64,000 nt of DNA from CAZBJJ01 sp964492245. GTDB taxonomy: Bacteria; Spirochaetota; Spirochaetia; Treponematales; Breznakiellaceae. The notes under the pieces were generated by a model that ran no database searches, had not been told where the DNA came from, and saw nothing but the letters and a program-made list of their open reading frames with translations. The DNA lies in the NCBI GenBank assembly GCA_964492245.1, contig CAZBJJ010000007.1, forward strand, positions 1-64,000, given 5' to 3'. This document shows, one piece after another, positions 44,046 through 52,446 of the stretch. Position numbers and translations under genes: made by a program. Positions within the stretch are counted from its first letter, which is position 1. Each line of letters begins with the position of its first letter.

Positions 44046-44098
44046 AAGGGGATGTCTTGGCTTCTCGCCCTTCCCCTTAAAGACGTCGGTATCTTTTT
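44046..44098 (+). promoter_or_regulatory. Possible structured 5' leader with pseudoknot
   Basis: AAGGGG (44046-44051) can pair with CCCCTT (44073-44078); GGC/GCC (44059-44061 with 44067-44069) nests inside. The loop segment ATGTCTT (44052-44058) can pair with AAGACGT (44080-44086) downstream, giving an H-type pseudoknot. A competing AAAGA/TCTTT hairpin (44079-44083 with 44092-44096) precedes T residues. It matches no riboswitch class that I recognise. Confidence 0.35.
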
Positions 44099-44115
44099 AT
44101 TAGCCTGGGAGTGGG

Positions 44116-45339
44116 ATGCAGCTTCAATTAAGTTTTGTCAATTTTAAAAAAGACTCATACATTGTGGTCGAAGGCAAACAGAATGCCGACCGATTTTTTA
44201 TTATTCGCGAAGGTAAGGTTCGCCTTTTTAAGGAAGTAGAAGTTGTCGAAGAGGAGGGGGGCAATGTTTTAGGGCCTGGCGATTTTTTTGCCGTTGTGTC
44301 CACTATGTCCAGCCACTCCCATATCGAGACTGCCCAAGCTCTTACCGATGTAACGCTCATATCTGTTCAAAAAGAGCAATATGTACAGTTAATTCAGAGC
44401 AATACACCAGTTGCAATGAAAATAATTTTGCAGTTTTCCCGACGAATGCGCTATTTAGACGAGGCCCTCACCCGGCTTACGCTCAAAAGTACTGCAGAAA
44501 ACGATCCATCGCATTTGTTTAAGGTCGGCGAATATTATGTCCGCCAAAATCAGTATAATCAGGCCTTTTACGCCTTCGACCGCTATCTGCTGTATTGCCC
44601 AAATGGGCCCAATGTAGCCCTGGCAAAGGAGCGTATGCAGAAAATTAAGGCCTATACTAAAAATCTTATTATAAATCGTCCCGCAGATGAATTTAACCGC
44701 AGCTATACAAAGGACAATATGATTTTTTCCGAGGGAGAACCCGGACAGGAATTGTATATAATACAGCGGGGTGCGGTTAAAATAACTAAAATTGTCGACA
44801 ATAACGAGGTGCTTTTAGCTGTTTTAAAACAGGGCGATATCTTTGGCGAAATGGCCCTGCTCGAATCCAAACCACGGTCTGCTAGTGCAATTGCCTATGA
44901 CGACTGTATTCTTCTGGCAGTGAGCAAGGCCAACTTTGCCAGAATGGTTTCCAGCCAACCTCAAATTATCAGCCGCCTCACCCAGCTCTTGGCCGAAAGG
45001 ATCTGGTTCATCTATAAGCAGTTGGCAAACACCCTTATTACCGATCCCCTCGGGCGGATGTACGATGCCATGCTCATGCAGCTGGAAAAAAACCGTGTGC
45101 CCATTGGCAACAATCCCTATACCTTCGATTTTGGCCCTAAGGAATTGGTAAATATGGTGGGGCTTCCGGCAGTCGAGGGCAACTTGGTCCTGCGAAAACT
45201 TATGGAGAATCAAAAAATCCGACTTCTCGAGGGAAAAATTGCCCTAGTAGATACCAACGAAATAGTAAAGCAGACAGAATACTATAGAAAAATGCAGAAA
45301 ATAGAGAAGGCCCGCCGTGAAGCAGCATTTCGGATGTAG
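44116..45339 (+). CDS. Double cyclic-nucleotide-binding regulator, CRP/FNR-like
   Basis: 407 residues. The first cNMP-binding domain (about 10-110) has a poor cassette (FFAVVSTMSSHSHIETA). A helical TPR-like linker follows (about 135-185, GEYYVRQNQYNQAFYAFDRYL). The second cNMP domain (about 195-310) has a good cassette, FGEMALLESKPRSASA. The C-terminal 90 residues include a winged-helix-like segment (FGPKELVNMVGLPAVEGNLVLRKLMENQ cut here in the middle of the motif by its length: start FGPKELVNMVGL, end LRKLMENQ). DNA binding is plausible but not certain. GGGAG precedes the ATG. The next gene starts within its last codons. Confidence 0.8.
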   Translation: MQLQLSFVNFKKDSYIVVEGKQNADRFFIIREGKVRLFKEVEVVEEEGGNVLGPGDFFAVVSTMSSHSHIETAQALTDVTLISVQKEQYVQLIQSNTPVAMKIILQFSRRMRYLDEALTRLTLKSTAENDPSHLFKVGEYYVRQNQYNQAFYAFDRYLLYCPNGPNVALAKERMQKIKAYTKNLIINRPADEFNRSYTKDNMIFSEGEPGQELYIIQRGAVKITKIVDNNEVLLAVLKQGDIFGEMALLESKPRSASAIAYDDCILLAVSKANFARMVSSQPQIISRLTQLLAERIWFIYKQLANTLITDPLGRMYDAMLMQLEKNRVPIGNNPYTFDFGPKELVNMVGLPAVEGNLVLRKLMENQKIRLLEGKIALVDTNEIVKQTEYYRKMQKIEKARREAAFRM

Positions 45340-45952
45340 GAAATTCCTCAGCTCTTTTCTTTTTATCTTCATCTTAATGCCCCATCTCTATGCTCAAAAT
45401 GTACAATCAGAGATTGATTCGCAATCAGAGATTGGCGCGCAATCAGAGATTGGCGCGCAATCGGAGATTGGCGCGCAATCGGAGATTGCGAATTTGGCAC
45501 GCAGTTTTCGGGGCATTTACCTGGGCATGAGCTACGACGAATTAGTACAGGCGCTTTCGCAGGACGAGCTCTTTCTCTTCGATGGCGAACGGGATGTCTC
45601 TATCCTGCCAGAGCGAAACCAGAGTTTAGTAGAGGTGGTGGGCAGGTCCTTTGTGCGGCGCGCCTATTTTCAGTTTGTGCAGGACGAACTCTTTGTCATC
45701 TCCTTGGGCCTTTCGCCACAGCTCATCGACCACTACTCCCTGTTTACCCGCCTCAATGAGCGCTACGGCCAGCCTGAACGCCTAGATCCAAGGGCCTCGG
45801 TCTGGGAGGATGAGCAGACCCGCATTTCCCTAGAGCGTCCCTTAACGGTTAAATATGTGGATATGATAATTTTTAAAGAGCTCCTAGAGGCCTCCCAGAC
45901 CAGAGAGGCAGATGCCGCCGAACTAAGAAAAGAATTTTTACATGAATTTTAA
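45317..45952 (+). CDS. Exported protein with in-frame hexapeptide repeats
   Basis: 211 residues from a GTG with AAGG ahead, overlapping the regulator gene by 23 bases. A signal peptide ends in HLYA. Next come about 30 residues of repeats of the type AQSEIG (encoded at 45404-45493). The rest (about 62-211) is a compact domain starting FRGIYLGMSYDELVQALSQ, the pattern of small periplasmic proteins with a helix-strand repeat. No enzymatic motif. Function unknown. Confidence 0.7.
   Translation: MKQHFGCRKFLSSFLFIFILMPHLYAQNVQSEIDSQSEIGAQSEIGAQSEIGAQSEIANLARSFRGIYLGMSYDELVQALSQDELFLFDGERDVSILPERNQSLVEVVGRSFVRRAYFQFVQDELFVISLGLSPQLIDHYSLFTRLNERYGQPERLDPRASVWEDEQTRISLERPLTVKYVDMIIFKELLEASQTREADAAELRKEFLHEF
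45404..45493 (+). repeat. Five tandem 18-bp repeats (minisatellite)
   Basis: Unit CAATCAGAGATTGGCGCG, copies at 45404, 45422, 45440, 45458 and 45476. Copies 2 and 3 are identical, copy 4 differs by one base, and the outer ones diverge at their ends. 18 is a multiple of 3, so copy-number change would keep the frame. It codes for the linker right after the signal peptide. Confidence 0.9.
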
Positions 45953-46415
45953 TAAAAACCTCGCCTTTGGCCCTCTGTTGTTTTTCTGTATTTTTTTATT
46001 GGCCTGTTCCTCGCGCGAGGGGCAGTATGGCCTTGAATGGGCGGATATTGGCATTGGCTTGGCCAATGGGCAGACCCTGTCTTTGCGCGTCGAATTGGCC
46101 CGCAGTGCCCAGGAACAAAGTCGGGGGCTGATGTACCGAAAAAGCTTAAAAGAGGGGCGGGGAATGCTTTTTATCTTCGACCAGGAAGAATATCTGCATT
46201 TTTGGATGAAAAACACCTATATTCCCCTGTCCATTGCCTATGCCGATGCCCTCGGCCGAATTATCGATATTCAGGATATGCAAAAACTCTCTTTGGATAC
46301 CGTAAGTTCCCGACGCCCTGCAAAATATGCCCTAGAGGTGCCCCAGGGTTGGTTTAGAAAAAAGGGCATTTCAGAGGGCGACCGCCTGATAATTCAGGCA
46401 TTTTCCTCTAAATAG
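45942..46415 (+). CDS. DUF192 lipoprotein
   Basis: 157 residues. A lipoprotein signal ends in FLLAC. The DUF192 domain covers the rest: ELARSAQEQSRGLMYRKSL, GMLFIFDQEEYLHFWMKNT, IPLSIAYAD and the C-terminal ALEVPQGWF. The family is widespread, small and of unknown function. It overlaps the preceding gene by 11 bases and the convergent TPR gene by 22 bases. Confidence 0.85.
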   Translation: MNFNKNLAFGPLLFFCIFLLACSSREGQYGLEWADIGIGLANGQTLSLRVELARSAQEQSRGLMYRKSLKEGRGMLFIFDQEEYLHFWMKNTYIPLSIAYADALGRIIDIQDMQKLSLDTVSSRRPAKYALEVPQGWFRKKGISEGDRLIIQAFSSK

Positions 46416-47515
46416 GCAAGGGCTATAGAGTCGTTTGGGTCGAATTCGAGCACTACTTTAAAAAAAGCCAGTGCTTCTTCTTTTTTGCCCTCTTTTAAGG
46501 CAAGTATTCCCAAATTCGATATTATCTTCGTGTTTTCGCCGTCCATATTAAGGGCCGCTTCTAGGTCTTTTTTTGCCTGCTTAAAATTTCCCAGCTCCAT
46601 GGCACAGATTGCCCGCTCGTTTCTGGATTCGCTATTGTCTCCACCCAGTTCTATGCTTTGCGTAAAGGTCTCGAAGGCCTTTTGGTATTTGCCCAGGCGT
46701 CGGTAAGCCCAGGCCAAAAGAAACCAGGCATTCCAGACATCTGGGTTTTTTTCCAAAAAAGATTCAATTTTTACAATGCCCTCTTCTTCCCTGCCCTGGG
46801 AAATCGCCTGGTATGCCGCCTTAAACTCATCGTCCTCTAGGTCGCGCTGGTCAATTTCCTTTATTATTTGGCGGGCTTTTTCGCTCAGCTTGCCCTTGTC
46901 CTGTAAGCCCAAAAATACATTCAGCTGTTCCTTTGCCGGGCCAAACATCTGATGCCGTATATAGTGGAAGCCCGCATAAAAATGTGCCAAGGGCAGGGGC
47001 GGCTGGAGGGAGAGGGCCTGTTCCCAATAAAAAGAGCAGTCTTTTTCCAGAGCCTCCGCCTCTACTGGGGGCAAGGAGTCGGCCTGTTTGGCGGCCCATT
47101 CCTCGTAAATAAGGGCCCGGTTGTAGATGGTTTGGGCCAATGTGGGAAAAACTGCATCGAGGGCCAAAAGAATGTCCAGCGCAATGGGATAATCGCCATT
47201 TTTTGCCTTGGCAAGGGCGGCATTGGTCAATTCGGCCTGAATATTGGGCCGCACAATTAAAATAAGATTTCGGTAATAGGTCGATTCGTAATCGCTCAAT
47301 GGGGCTTCTGCTCCCTGGCCAGTCTGCAGTGCCTGTATCATCCCAGAGAGAATCATTTCCCAGCTCAGGTCTTCGGTATTTAAACTGCTTGCGCCAGGGG
47401 GGAGTTCTACAGGCAGGGGGATATCGCTATCAATTAAAAAAGTATCGCTGCCTTCGATAAGATTTTGACTGAACTCTTGGGGAATTTTTAAAAAGCTTAT
47501 GCTGCCCTTATCCAT
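46394..47515 (-). CDS. TPR-repeat protein
   Basis: 373 residues from the ATG at 47515 (GGAAGACGAAA ahead), which overlaps the PilZ stop by 8 bases. There is no signal peptide, so it is likely cytoplasmic. TPR units are clear from about 230 on (AWFLLAWAYRRLGKYQKAFE, AICAMELGNFKQAKKDLEAA, GILALKEGKKEEALAFFKVV). TPR arrays bind other proteins. Being coupled to the PilZ gene, it may be the partner through which c-di-GMP acts; this is inference. Confidence 0.8.
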   Translation of the reverse strand: MDKGSISFLKIPQEFSQNLIEGSDTFLIDSDIPLPVELPPGASSLNTEDLSWEMILSGMIQALQTGQGAEAPLSDYESTYYRNLILIVRPNIQAELTNAALAKAKNGDYPIALDILLALDAVFPTLAQTIYNRALIYEEWAAKQADSLPPVEAEALEKDCSFYWEQALSLQPPLPLAHFYAGFHYIRHQMFGPAKEQLNVFLGLQDKGKLSEKARQIIKEIDQRDLEDDEFKAAYQAISQGREEEGIVKIESFLEKNPDVWNAWFLLAWAYRRLGKYQKAFETFTQSIELGGDNSESRNERAICAMELGNFKQAKKDLEAALNMDGENTKIISNLGILALKEGKKEEALAFFKVVLEFDPNDSIALAYLEENA

Positions 47516-48356
47516 TTTCGTCTTCCTCTCCCTCTTCATCGTCTTTAATACGGTTTTCAATTTTAAATTTATTGAGGTAGTCGTTCAAGCGCATTTTATA
47601 CGTCATTGGCAGTGTCGTTGGCTCGAAGCTAACGCCCAAGGCAACAAGGTCTTTTCGCCGTTCCACCTCTTCGCCCCGCATGCTGCGCCCCTTTATAAGG
47701 TAAACTTCGGCGGGGTCATCAAACTCCATTTTTATAAATATCTCTCTGTCTATTAAAAACTTGGTAATGCCCATTATTATAATTTTAGCACCCGAAAAAG
47801 AAATGTCTCGCAGAATACATTTGCGTGGCAGGCCCTGAATATAGGCAATGGTATTGGTGGTTATTAGCGAAAGCTCCCTAATAGCATTGGGCTCTAAAAG
47901 AATGCGCTCCTCTTTTCTGCGAGCAGAATTGACATTGGCATCTAGGAATCTTCCTAAAATGGCAACGAGGTCGTCCGGGGGCCTTTGTGAATAGGAAATC
48001 GAGATAATGACAAAGTCGGGGGAATTGCCATGTTGATTATAGCCAGTCGATTTCCCCGAGACAAAAAACATAAAAGGTTCCTGTTTGTTCACTTCTAAAA
48101 AGCCAAAACGCAGCTGCACCAGGTTTTTTGCATTTTGCAAACTTTCAAGAATTCCAGACTTCGCATTGACAATAACCCTTGCCTTTACAAAGGAGGATGA
48201 ATAAATAACGCAGGGCCAGGTTTGACCGGCACATTTTAAATAAACCTGTTCTGGAACAAGGGCGGTTGCCCTTATAACCTCCTTGGTAAAGGTCACATCT
48301 ATTTCCGAATATTGCCGATAATAATGATTTATTACTTTACTTGTTGGAATACTCAT
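47508..48356 (-). CDS. PilZ-domain c-di-GMP receptor
   Basis: 282 residues. The C-terminal PilZ domain (about 145-260) has the RRKEERI motif (RxxxR form) and DISFSGAKI (D/NxSxxG), the two c-di-GMP contacts. The N-terminal 140 residues form a separate domain, probably the PilZN-type part seen in spirochaete homologues. In Treponema and Borrelia, PilZ proteins link c-di-GMP to motility and virulence. The tail is highly acidic. A strong promoter sits directly against the ATG, with no Shine-Dalgarno site. Confidence 0.85.
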   Translation of the reverse strand: MSIPTSKVINHYYRQYSEIDVTFTKEVIRATALVPEQVYLKCAGQTWPCVIYSSSFVKARVIVNAKSGILESLQNAKNLVQLRFGFLEVNKQEPFMFFVSGKSTGYNQHGNSPDFVIISISYSQRPPDDLVAILGRFLDANVNSARRKEERILLEPNAIRELSLITTNTIAYIQGLPRKCILRDISFSGAKIIIMGITKFLIDREIFIKMEFDDPAEVYLIKGRSMRGEEVERRKDLVALGVSFEPTTLPMTYKMRLNDYLNKFKIENRIKDDEEGEEDENG

Positions 48357-48364
48357 TGGGCACT

Positions 48365-48393
48365 ACTATAAGGAGAAGACTGGTAGAAGTCAA
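48365..48393 (-). promoter_or_regulatory. Strong promoter abutting the PilZ gene start
   Basis: TTGACT (plus 48388-48393), 17 bases, TATAGT (plus 48365-48370) on the minus strand, then 8 bases (AGTGCCCA) to the ATG. This is the clearest leaderless candidate. The -35 box ends two bases before the stop codon of the GH130 gene upstream. Confidence 0.65.
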
Positions 48394-48394
48394 T

Positions 48395-49570
48395 TCAAAG
48401 GCCGTCATTGGCCTTTATTAGGGCCAGCCGCTGCCGTACCGAGTCCTGAGAGTTCAATGGATCGGGCGCTGTGTTAAAGCAATAATCCACCATACGCTCG
48501 AGCGTAGTCTCCGCCACATGCATTCTGGTATCGGAGGAGGCATAGTATAGCAAAAGGCGCCCATTATCTTCTTGGATGGCCCCGTTTATAAAGACCACGT
48601 TGGAGACATCGCCAAGGCGCTCTGCCCCCTCTGGGGCAATAAGATAGCCAGCTGGACAGGCAATGAGCTTCTCTGGCTCTTGTAAATCGGTCATAAATGC
48701 ATAAATTACATAGCGAAGCCCGGCTGCGGTATTGCGTACCCCGTGGGCAATGTGCAACCATCCGCGATCTGTCTTTATGGGCACAGCACCGGCGCCATTT
48801 TTTACCTCTTTAATAGTGTGGTAAAGTTTTTCATCTAAAATATGTTCTTTTTTTACCTCTGCCTGTTCCATCGTGTCGGACAGGCCCCAGCAAATACCGC
48901 CCCCCGAGCCGGTTTCGATAAAGCCATCCTGCGGGCGTGTGTAGAAAAAATATTTACCCCGCACAAACTCTGGGTGCAACACCACGTTGCGCTGCTGGGG
49001 CGAGGTCGATTTTAAGTCGGGCAGGCGCTCCCAATGCTCTAAGTCCTTTGTTCGCACAATGCCAGCGCTAGCAGTGGCAAGGGAGCTGTCCCCTATAGGG
49101 GCATTGGGGTCCTTTCTTTCGCTACAGAACAGCCCGTAAATCCAGCCGTCTTCGTGCTGTGTTAGACGCATATCGTAGACGTTTACGTCGGGATCAGGGC
49201 CCTGTTCGAGTAAGATTGGCTTTTTTTTGAACTCGAAGGAGTCGATGCCGTTTGGACTTTCGGCCACTGCGAAAAAGCTCTTGCGGTCATTTCCCTCTAC
49301 CCGCACCACTAGGCAATAGGTCTTGCCCATTTTAATAGCGCCTGCATTAAAGGTGGCATTTATTCCCATGCGCTCCATAAGAAAGCGGTTTCTCTTGGGG
49401 TCTAAGTCGTAGCGCCAGGAAAGGGGGGTGTGTTCTGCGGTAAGAATGGGGTTTTCGTAGCGTAAAAAAATGCCGTTGCCCGGGTAAATGGGGCGGTTGG
49501 GCAAATGTATTAAAGAGCGGTGGTTGGCCTTAAGCATTGCCAGTCTAGCTTCGAAATCGTTGAGCATCAT
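48395..49570 (-). CDS. GH130 glycoside phosphorylase (mannosyl-glucose phosphorylase-like)
   Basis: 391 residues, the usual GH130 length. These enzymes split beta-mannosides with phosphate to give mannose 1-phosphate. The pattern (NRPIYPGNGIFLRYENPIL, ATFNAGAIK, GPDPDVNVYDMRLT with the likely catalytic D133, LHPEFV) points to the subgroup that cleaves 4-O-beta-mannosyl-glucose. No signal peptide, so it acts on imported disaccharide. AAGGAG precedes the ATG. It lies downstream of fba beyond a terminator. Confidence 0.82.
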   Translation of the reverse strand: MMLNDFEARLAMLKANHRSLIHLPNRPIYPGNGIFLRYENPILTAEHTPLSWRYDLDPKRNRFLMERMGINATFNAGAIKMGKTYCLVVRVEGNDRKSFFAVAESPNGIDSFEFKKKPILLEQGPDPDVNVYDMRLTQHEDGWIYGLFCSERKDPNAPIGDSSLATASAGIVRTKDLEHWERLPDLKSTSPQQRNVVLHPEFVRGKYFFYTRPQDGFIETGSGGGICWGLSDTMEQAEVKKEHILDEKLYHTIKEVKNGAGAVPIKTDRGWLHIAHGVRNTAAGLRYVIYAFMTDLQEPEKLIACPAGYLIAPEGAERLGDVSNVVFINGAIQEDNGRLLLYYASSDTRMHVAETTLERMVDYCFNTAPDPLNSQDSVRQRLALIKANDGL

Positions 49571-49591
49571 GGAAAACTCCTTTTTGTTGTT

Positions 49592-49623
49592 AAAAAAAAA
49601 CCGAGCTTTTCGCCCGGTTTTTT
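49592..49623 (-). terminator. Intrinsic terminator after fba
   Basis: On the minus strand, CCGGGC (plus 49611-49616) pairs with GCTCGG (plus 49601-49606) with one G-U pair, then a run of nine T. It starts 9 bases past the fba stop. On the plus strand the stem has a mismatch, so it favours the minus direction. Confidence 0.8.
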
Positions 49624-49631
49624 AAGCTCAA

Positions 49632-50630
49632 TTACGCCTGGTTGGCTGAACCCAGGACATGGATGTTCTTGTGCATATAGAGTTTTTTAAGCTCGTCTCG
49701 CGCAGGCCCTAAATATTTTCGGGGATCAAACTCGCCGGGGCTTTCGGCAAAGACCTTGCGGATCATTGCGGTCATGGCCAGACGCCCATCGGAATCGATG
49801 TTTATTTTGCATACTGCGCTCTTAGAGGCCCGGCGCAATTGCTCTTCGGGAATGCCCACGCCATCTTTTATCGAGCCACCGAATTCTTCTATCATGCGCA
49901 CATACTGGATGGGAACCGAGGAAGAGCCATGCAAAACAATGGGAAAGCCGGGAATTCGTCTTTCGATCTCTTCTAAAATATCGAAGCGCAGTTCCGGTGG
50001 AATTAAAATGCCATCGGCATTTCTGGTACACTGTTCTGGCTTAAATTTTGTGGCTCCATGGCTGGTGCCAATGGAAATCGCCAGCGAATCGACCCCTGTT
50101 TTTTTGACAAAGTCCTCTACCTCGTCGGGTTCGGTGTAATGGCTGTGCTCGGAGGAGACATCGTCTTCTACACCGGCTAAAATACCTAATTCACCTTCTA
50201 CGGTTACATAGTCCTTTTGGGCATGGGCAAAATCGCAGACCTTTTTGGTAAGGGCCACATTGTCCTCGTAAGAATGATGGGAGCCGTCGATCATTACCGA
50301 AGAAAAACCGCTTTCAATGCAGTCCTTGCAGAGCTCGAAGCTGTCTCCATGGTCTAAGTGCAGGACGATGGGAATGTCATGTCCCAATTCGCGTGCATAT
50401 TCGACGGCTCCACGGGCCATGTTGCGCAAAATATTTTGATTTGCATATTTGCGGGCCCCCGCAGAGACCTGTAAAATAACCGGCGATTTTGTCTCTACAC
50501 AGGCTTGAATAATTGCCTGCATCTGCTCCATATTGTTAAAATTATAGGCGGGAATTGCAAAGCCCCCGGCAATCGCTTTTTTAAACATATCCAGGGTATT
50601 GACCAGTCCCAGTTCTCTATAGCTAATCAT
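49632..50630 (-). CDS. fba: Fructose-bisphosphate aldolase, class II
   Basis: 332 residues from the ATG at 50630 with GGAGAGG ahead. It splits fructose 1,6-bisphosphate into two triose phosphates, using a divalent metal. HLDHGDS (91-97) carries a metal ligand and the catalytic Asp; GSHHSYEDNVALTKKV, SIGTSHGATKF and VLHGSSS hold further ligands and phosphate-binding residues. It supports glycolysis together with PFP at 30749. Terminator downstream, strong promoter upstream. Confidence 0.94.
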   Translation of the reverse strand: MISYRELGLVNTLDMFKKAIAGGFAIPAYNFNNMEQMQAIIQACVETKSPVILQVSAGARKYANQNILRNMARGAVEYARELGHDIPIVLHLDHGDSFELCKDCIESGFSSVMIDGSHHSYEDNVALTKKVCDFAHAQKDYVTVEGELGILAGVEDDVSSEHSHYTEPDEVEDFVKKTGVDSLAISIGTSHGATKFKPEQCTRNADGILIPPELRFDILEEIERRIPGFPIVLHGSSSVPIQYVRMIEEFGGSIKDGVGIPEEQLRRASKSAVCKINIDSDGRLAMTAMIRKVFAESPGEFDPRKYLGPARDELKKLYMHKNIHVLGSANQA

Positions 50631-50665
50631 GAGCCTCTCCTTGTAATTTCTCGTAAAGATAGTCA

Positions 50666-50694
50666 ATTCTATGCTCCCCAGCTCCCTTGGTCAA
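50666..50694 (-). promoter_or_regulatory. Promoter of fba
   Basis: TTGACC (plus 50689-50694), 17 bases, TAGAAT (plus 50666-50671) on the minus strand, five of six consensus bases in each. The leader is about 30 bases and includes the ribosome-binding site. Confidence 0.7.
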
Positions 50695-50716
50695 TATGCA
50701 AGCAGAACTTTAATAC

Positions 50717-50745
50717 TTGACGCTTCTCTTTAAGACTTTTAGCAT
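50717..50745 (+). promoter_or_regulatory. Promoter abutting the gene at 50754
   Basis: TTGACG (50717-50722), 17 bases, TAGCAT (50740-50745), then 8 bases to the ATG at 50754. The geometry is the same as at the PilZ gene. The 8 bases contain AAAGGG, so a weak ribosome-binding role cannot be excluded. Confidence 0.45.
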
Positions 50746-50753
50746 AAAGGGCA

Positions 50754-51584
50754 ATGATCGGAAAAAGGAAAAAAAGTTTTATTATTGCTGGTATCTTGCT
50801 CTGCCTGTTTGTTTTGGGGGGGCTGTTTTTAGCGATAAACCTAAAAGCCCCCTTTCTTCTTATAATTGACAAAAAATATCCGGATATGTATGGGCGGCAA
50901 AGGCTTCGCCTTCAATTAAAATTGGATACTTTGCGCTGTCTACGTCGCATTGAATACTTAGAATTGGAAGATACTGTCGACTCCGAAATGTTTATGTCTT
51001 TAATAGAAGCTAGGAAGAAAAAGCCCGCCCGCCTTATTGTTGCCCATTGGTTGGCCCCCCTGGCAGAGGTGCTACATAATCGAGATGCCGATATAGACCT
51101 GCTCATTCTAGGGGGTCGAGAAAAACACGAGGCATTTCCCACGGCATATTTCGATGAATTGCAGACATTTTCCCAGGCATTACATTTTATTTTAAAAAAA
51201 AACAGGAAAGAGGTGGGCAAACTTGCCATTGTGGTGGATGCAAAAAAATATGACGATTATGCCAGGGTGGCAGAAGCTCTTTTAGAGGAGACTGGGGGGA
51301 ATATAGGGTATAATTTTTATTCAGCTACACCGACAAAAAATGCACCTGTTCCCCATTGGGTATATCGAGATTTTTTTGGCATTTTTAATTTGCCAGAATC
51401 CTGGAAACAGGCTAAAATAATAACAACAAGTGCCCTCGCAGGCAAATATATGCCAGCTAGCTATGTAGCAGTTTTAGATAATTCTATTTTTAGAGGCTTA
51501 CGGGCGGCTGTTTTATTAAAACCGGGAGTGACCGAGGCAGTATATACCGGAAAAATGATGAAACTGCGAGGAAAAAACCGGTGA
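50754..51584 (+). CDS. Single-pass membrane protein of unknown function
   Basis: 276 residues. A basic N-terminus and one hydrophobic segment (FIIAGILLCLFVLGGLFLAI) act as an uncleaved anchor or signal. The remainder has alternating strands and helices (LIVAHWLAPLAEVL, DLLILGGREKHE, KLAIVVDAKKYDDYARVAEA, VAVLDNS), which recalls the two-lobed fold of periplasmic LacI/Rbs-type binding proteins. That is a guess from pattern only. It lies between fba and the flaA pair, the latter with its own promoter. Confidence 0.65.
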   Translation: MIGKRKKSFIIAGILLCLFVLGGLFLAINLKAPFLLIIDKKYPDMYGRQRLRLQLKLDTLRCLRRIEYLELEDTVDSEMFMSLIEARKKKPARLIVAHWLAPLAEVLHNRDADIDLLILGGREKHEAFPTAYFDELQTFSQALHFILKKNRKEVGKLAIVVDAKKYDDYARVAEALLEETGGNIGYNFYSATPTKNAPVPHWVYRDFFGIFNLPESWKQAKIITTSALAGKYMPASYVAVLDNSIFRGLRAAVLLKPGVTEAVYTGKMMKLRGKNR

Positions 51585-51620
51585 TAATGGTAAACGGGGT
51601 AAACTTTTGTGCCGAATCAT

Positions 51621-51649
51621 TTGACAAAGGGTACAGGAGGAAATATACT
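51621..51649 (+). promoter_or_regulatory. Sigma-70 promoter of the flaA operon
   Basis: Perfect TTGACA (51621-51626), 17 bases, TATACT (51644-51649). Transcription should start near 51656. This agrees with the general knowledge that flaA genes use the housekeeping sigma factor, unlike core flagellin genes that use sigma-28. Confidence 0.8.
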
Positions 51650-51651
51650 CG

Positions 51652-51678
51652 TATTCGACTTCGAATAGTCTTTATTCG
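51652..51678 (+). promoter_or_regulatory. Overlapping inverted repeats in the flaA start region
   Basis: TATTCGA (51652-51658) and TCGAATA (51661-51667) form a palindrome across the expected transcript start. CGAATA (51662-51667) can also pair with TATTCG (51673-51678), giving an RNA hairpin just ahead of the AGGAG site at 51684-51688. The two structures share an arm. Confidence 0.5.
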
Positions 51679-51694
51679 GTAAAAGGAGTATTGG

Positions 51695-52435
51695 ATGAAA
51701 CAAGGCGGTTTCAAAATTGCTTGCTGGGCCCTATTAGCATGTACTGCGCTCATTTCTGTGCATGCACAGGATAAAACCCTCGATCTGCAATCAGATATTG
51801 TCGAATCCTTCGACGGAGATTCTGGGTACACGTGGCATGTTGTTGCAAGCAAATTCGCAACTAAAACTGATGACGAGAGCTTTCCTAAGGTCAGCCTTAT
51901 AGAAACGTGGCCAAATGCCCTTCATGGCAAAAACAGGGACAATAAAGATTTAAAGGCCTTGGGAGTATATGGCAGATTCGATCGGCAGGGCTATAACTGG
52001 ATCGATATTTACCCAAAAAATGAAGGAGCCTCCGAAGAAGACCTTCCGGCAGAAATTCCTTTAAAAGGTAGACCCCGTATGCTCGATATGTGGGTTTGGG
52101 GGGCAAATTTCGATTTTTACCTTGAGCTCTATGTAAGGGACTACAGAGGGGTTATTCACATGATTCCCTTTGGATCGACCTATCACATTGGCTGGAAGAA
52201 CTTGCGGGTAAATATTCCCACCAATATTCCCCAAGAGGCCCGCACCGTGCCACACCGCCAGGGACTTCGTTTAGTAAAGTTCCGCCTTTGGACGCGTCCA
52301 CAGGAAAGGGTAAACGATTTCCAGATTTATTTTGATCAGATTAAAATTCTTACCGATAATTTTGAATATCTCTTCGATGGCGATGAGCTCTCCGATCCCG
52401 AGCGGATTCAAGAACTCTGGGCCACTGGTAAATAA
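51695..52435 (+). CDS. flaA: Flagellar filament outer layer protein FlaA (first copy)
   Basis: 246 residues. A signal peptide ends in ISVHA. FlaA forms the sheath around the FlaB core of the periplasmic flagellum. Family features: a start with IVESFDGDSGYTWHVVASKF, GRFDRQGYNWIDIYP, LDMWVWGANFDFYLELYVRDYRG, and IYFDQIKIL near the end. GGAG precedes the ATG. The second copy follows 11 bases on. Confidence 0.93.
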   Translation: MKQGGFKIACWALLACTALISVHAQDKTLDLQSDIVESFDGDSGYTWHVVASKFATKTDDESFPKVSLIETWPNALHGKNRDNKDLKALGVYGRFDRQGYNWIDIYPKNEGASEEDLPAEIPLKGRPRMLDMWVWGANFDFYLELYVRDYRGVIHMIPFGSTYHIGWKNLRVNIPTNIPQEARTVPHRQGLRLVKFRLWTRPQERVNDFQIYFDQIKILTDNFEYLFDGDELSDPERIQELWATGK

Positions 52436-52446
52436 AGGAGCAGAAC

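Noticed and set aside
44046..44098. Assignment to a known riboswitch class (fluoride, preQ1, guanidine)
   Set aside because: The conserved bases of those classes could not be matched; only the pairing pattern is suggestive.
45404..45493. CRISPR-like repeat array
   Set aside because: The 18-bp units abut without spacers and code in frame for a protein linker; there are no cas genes.
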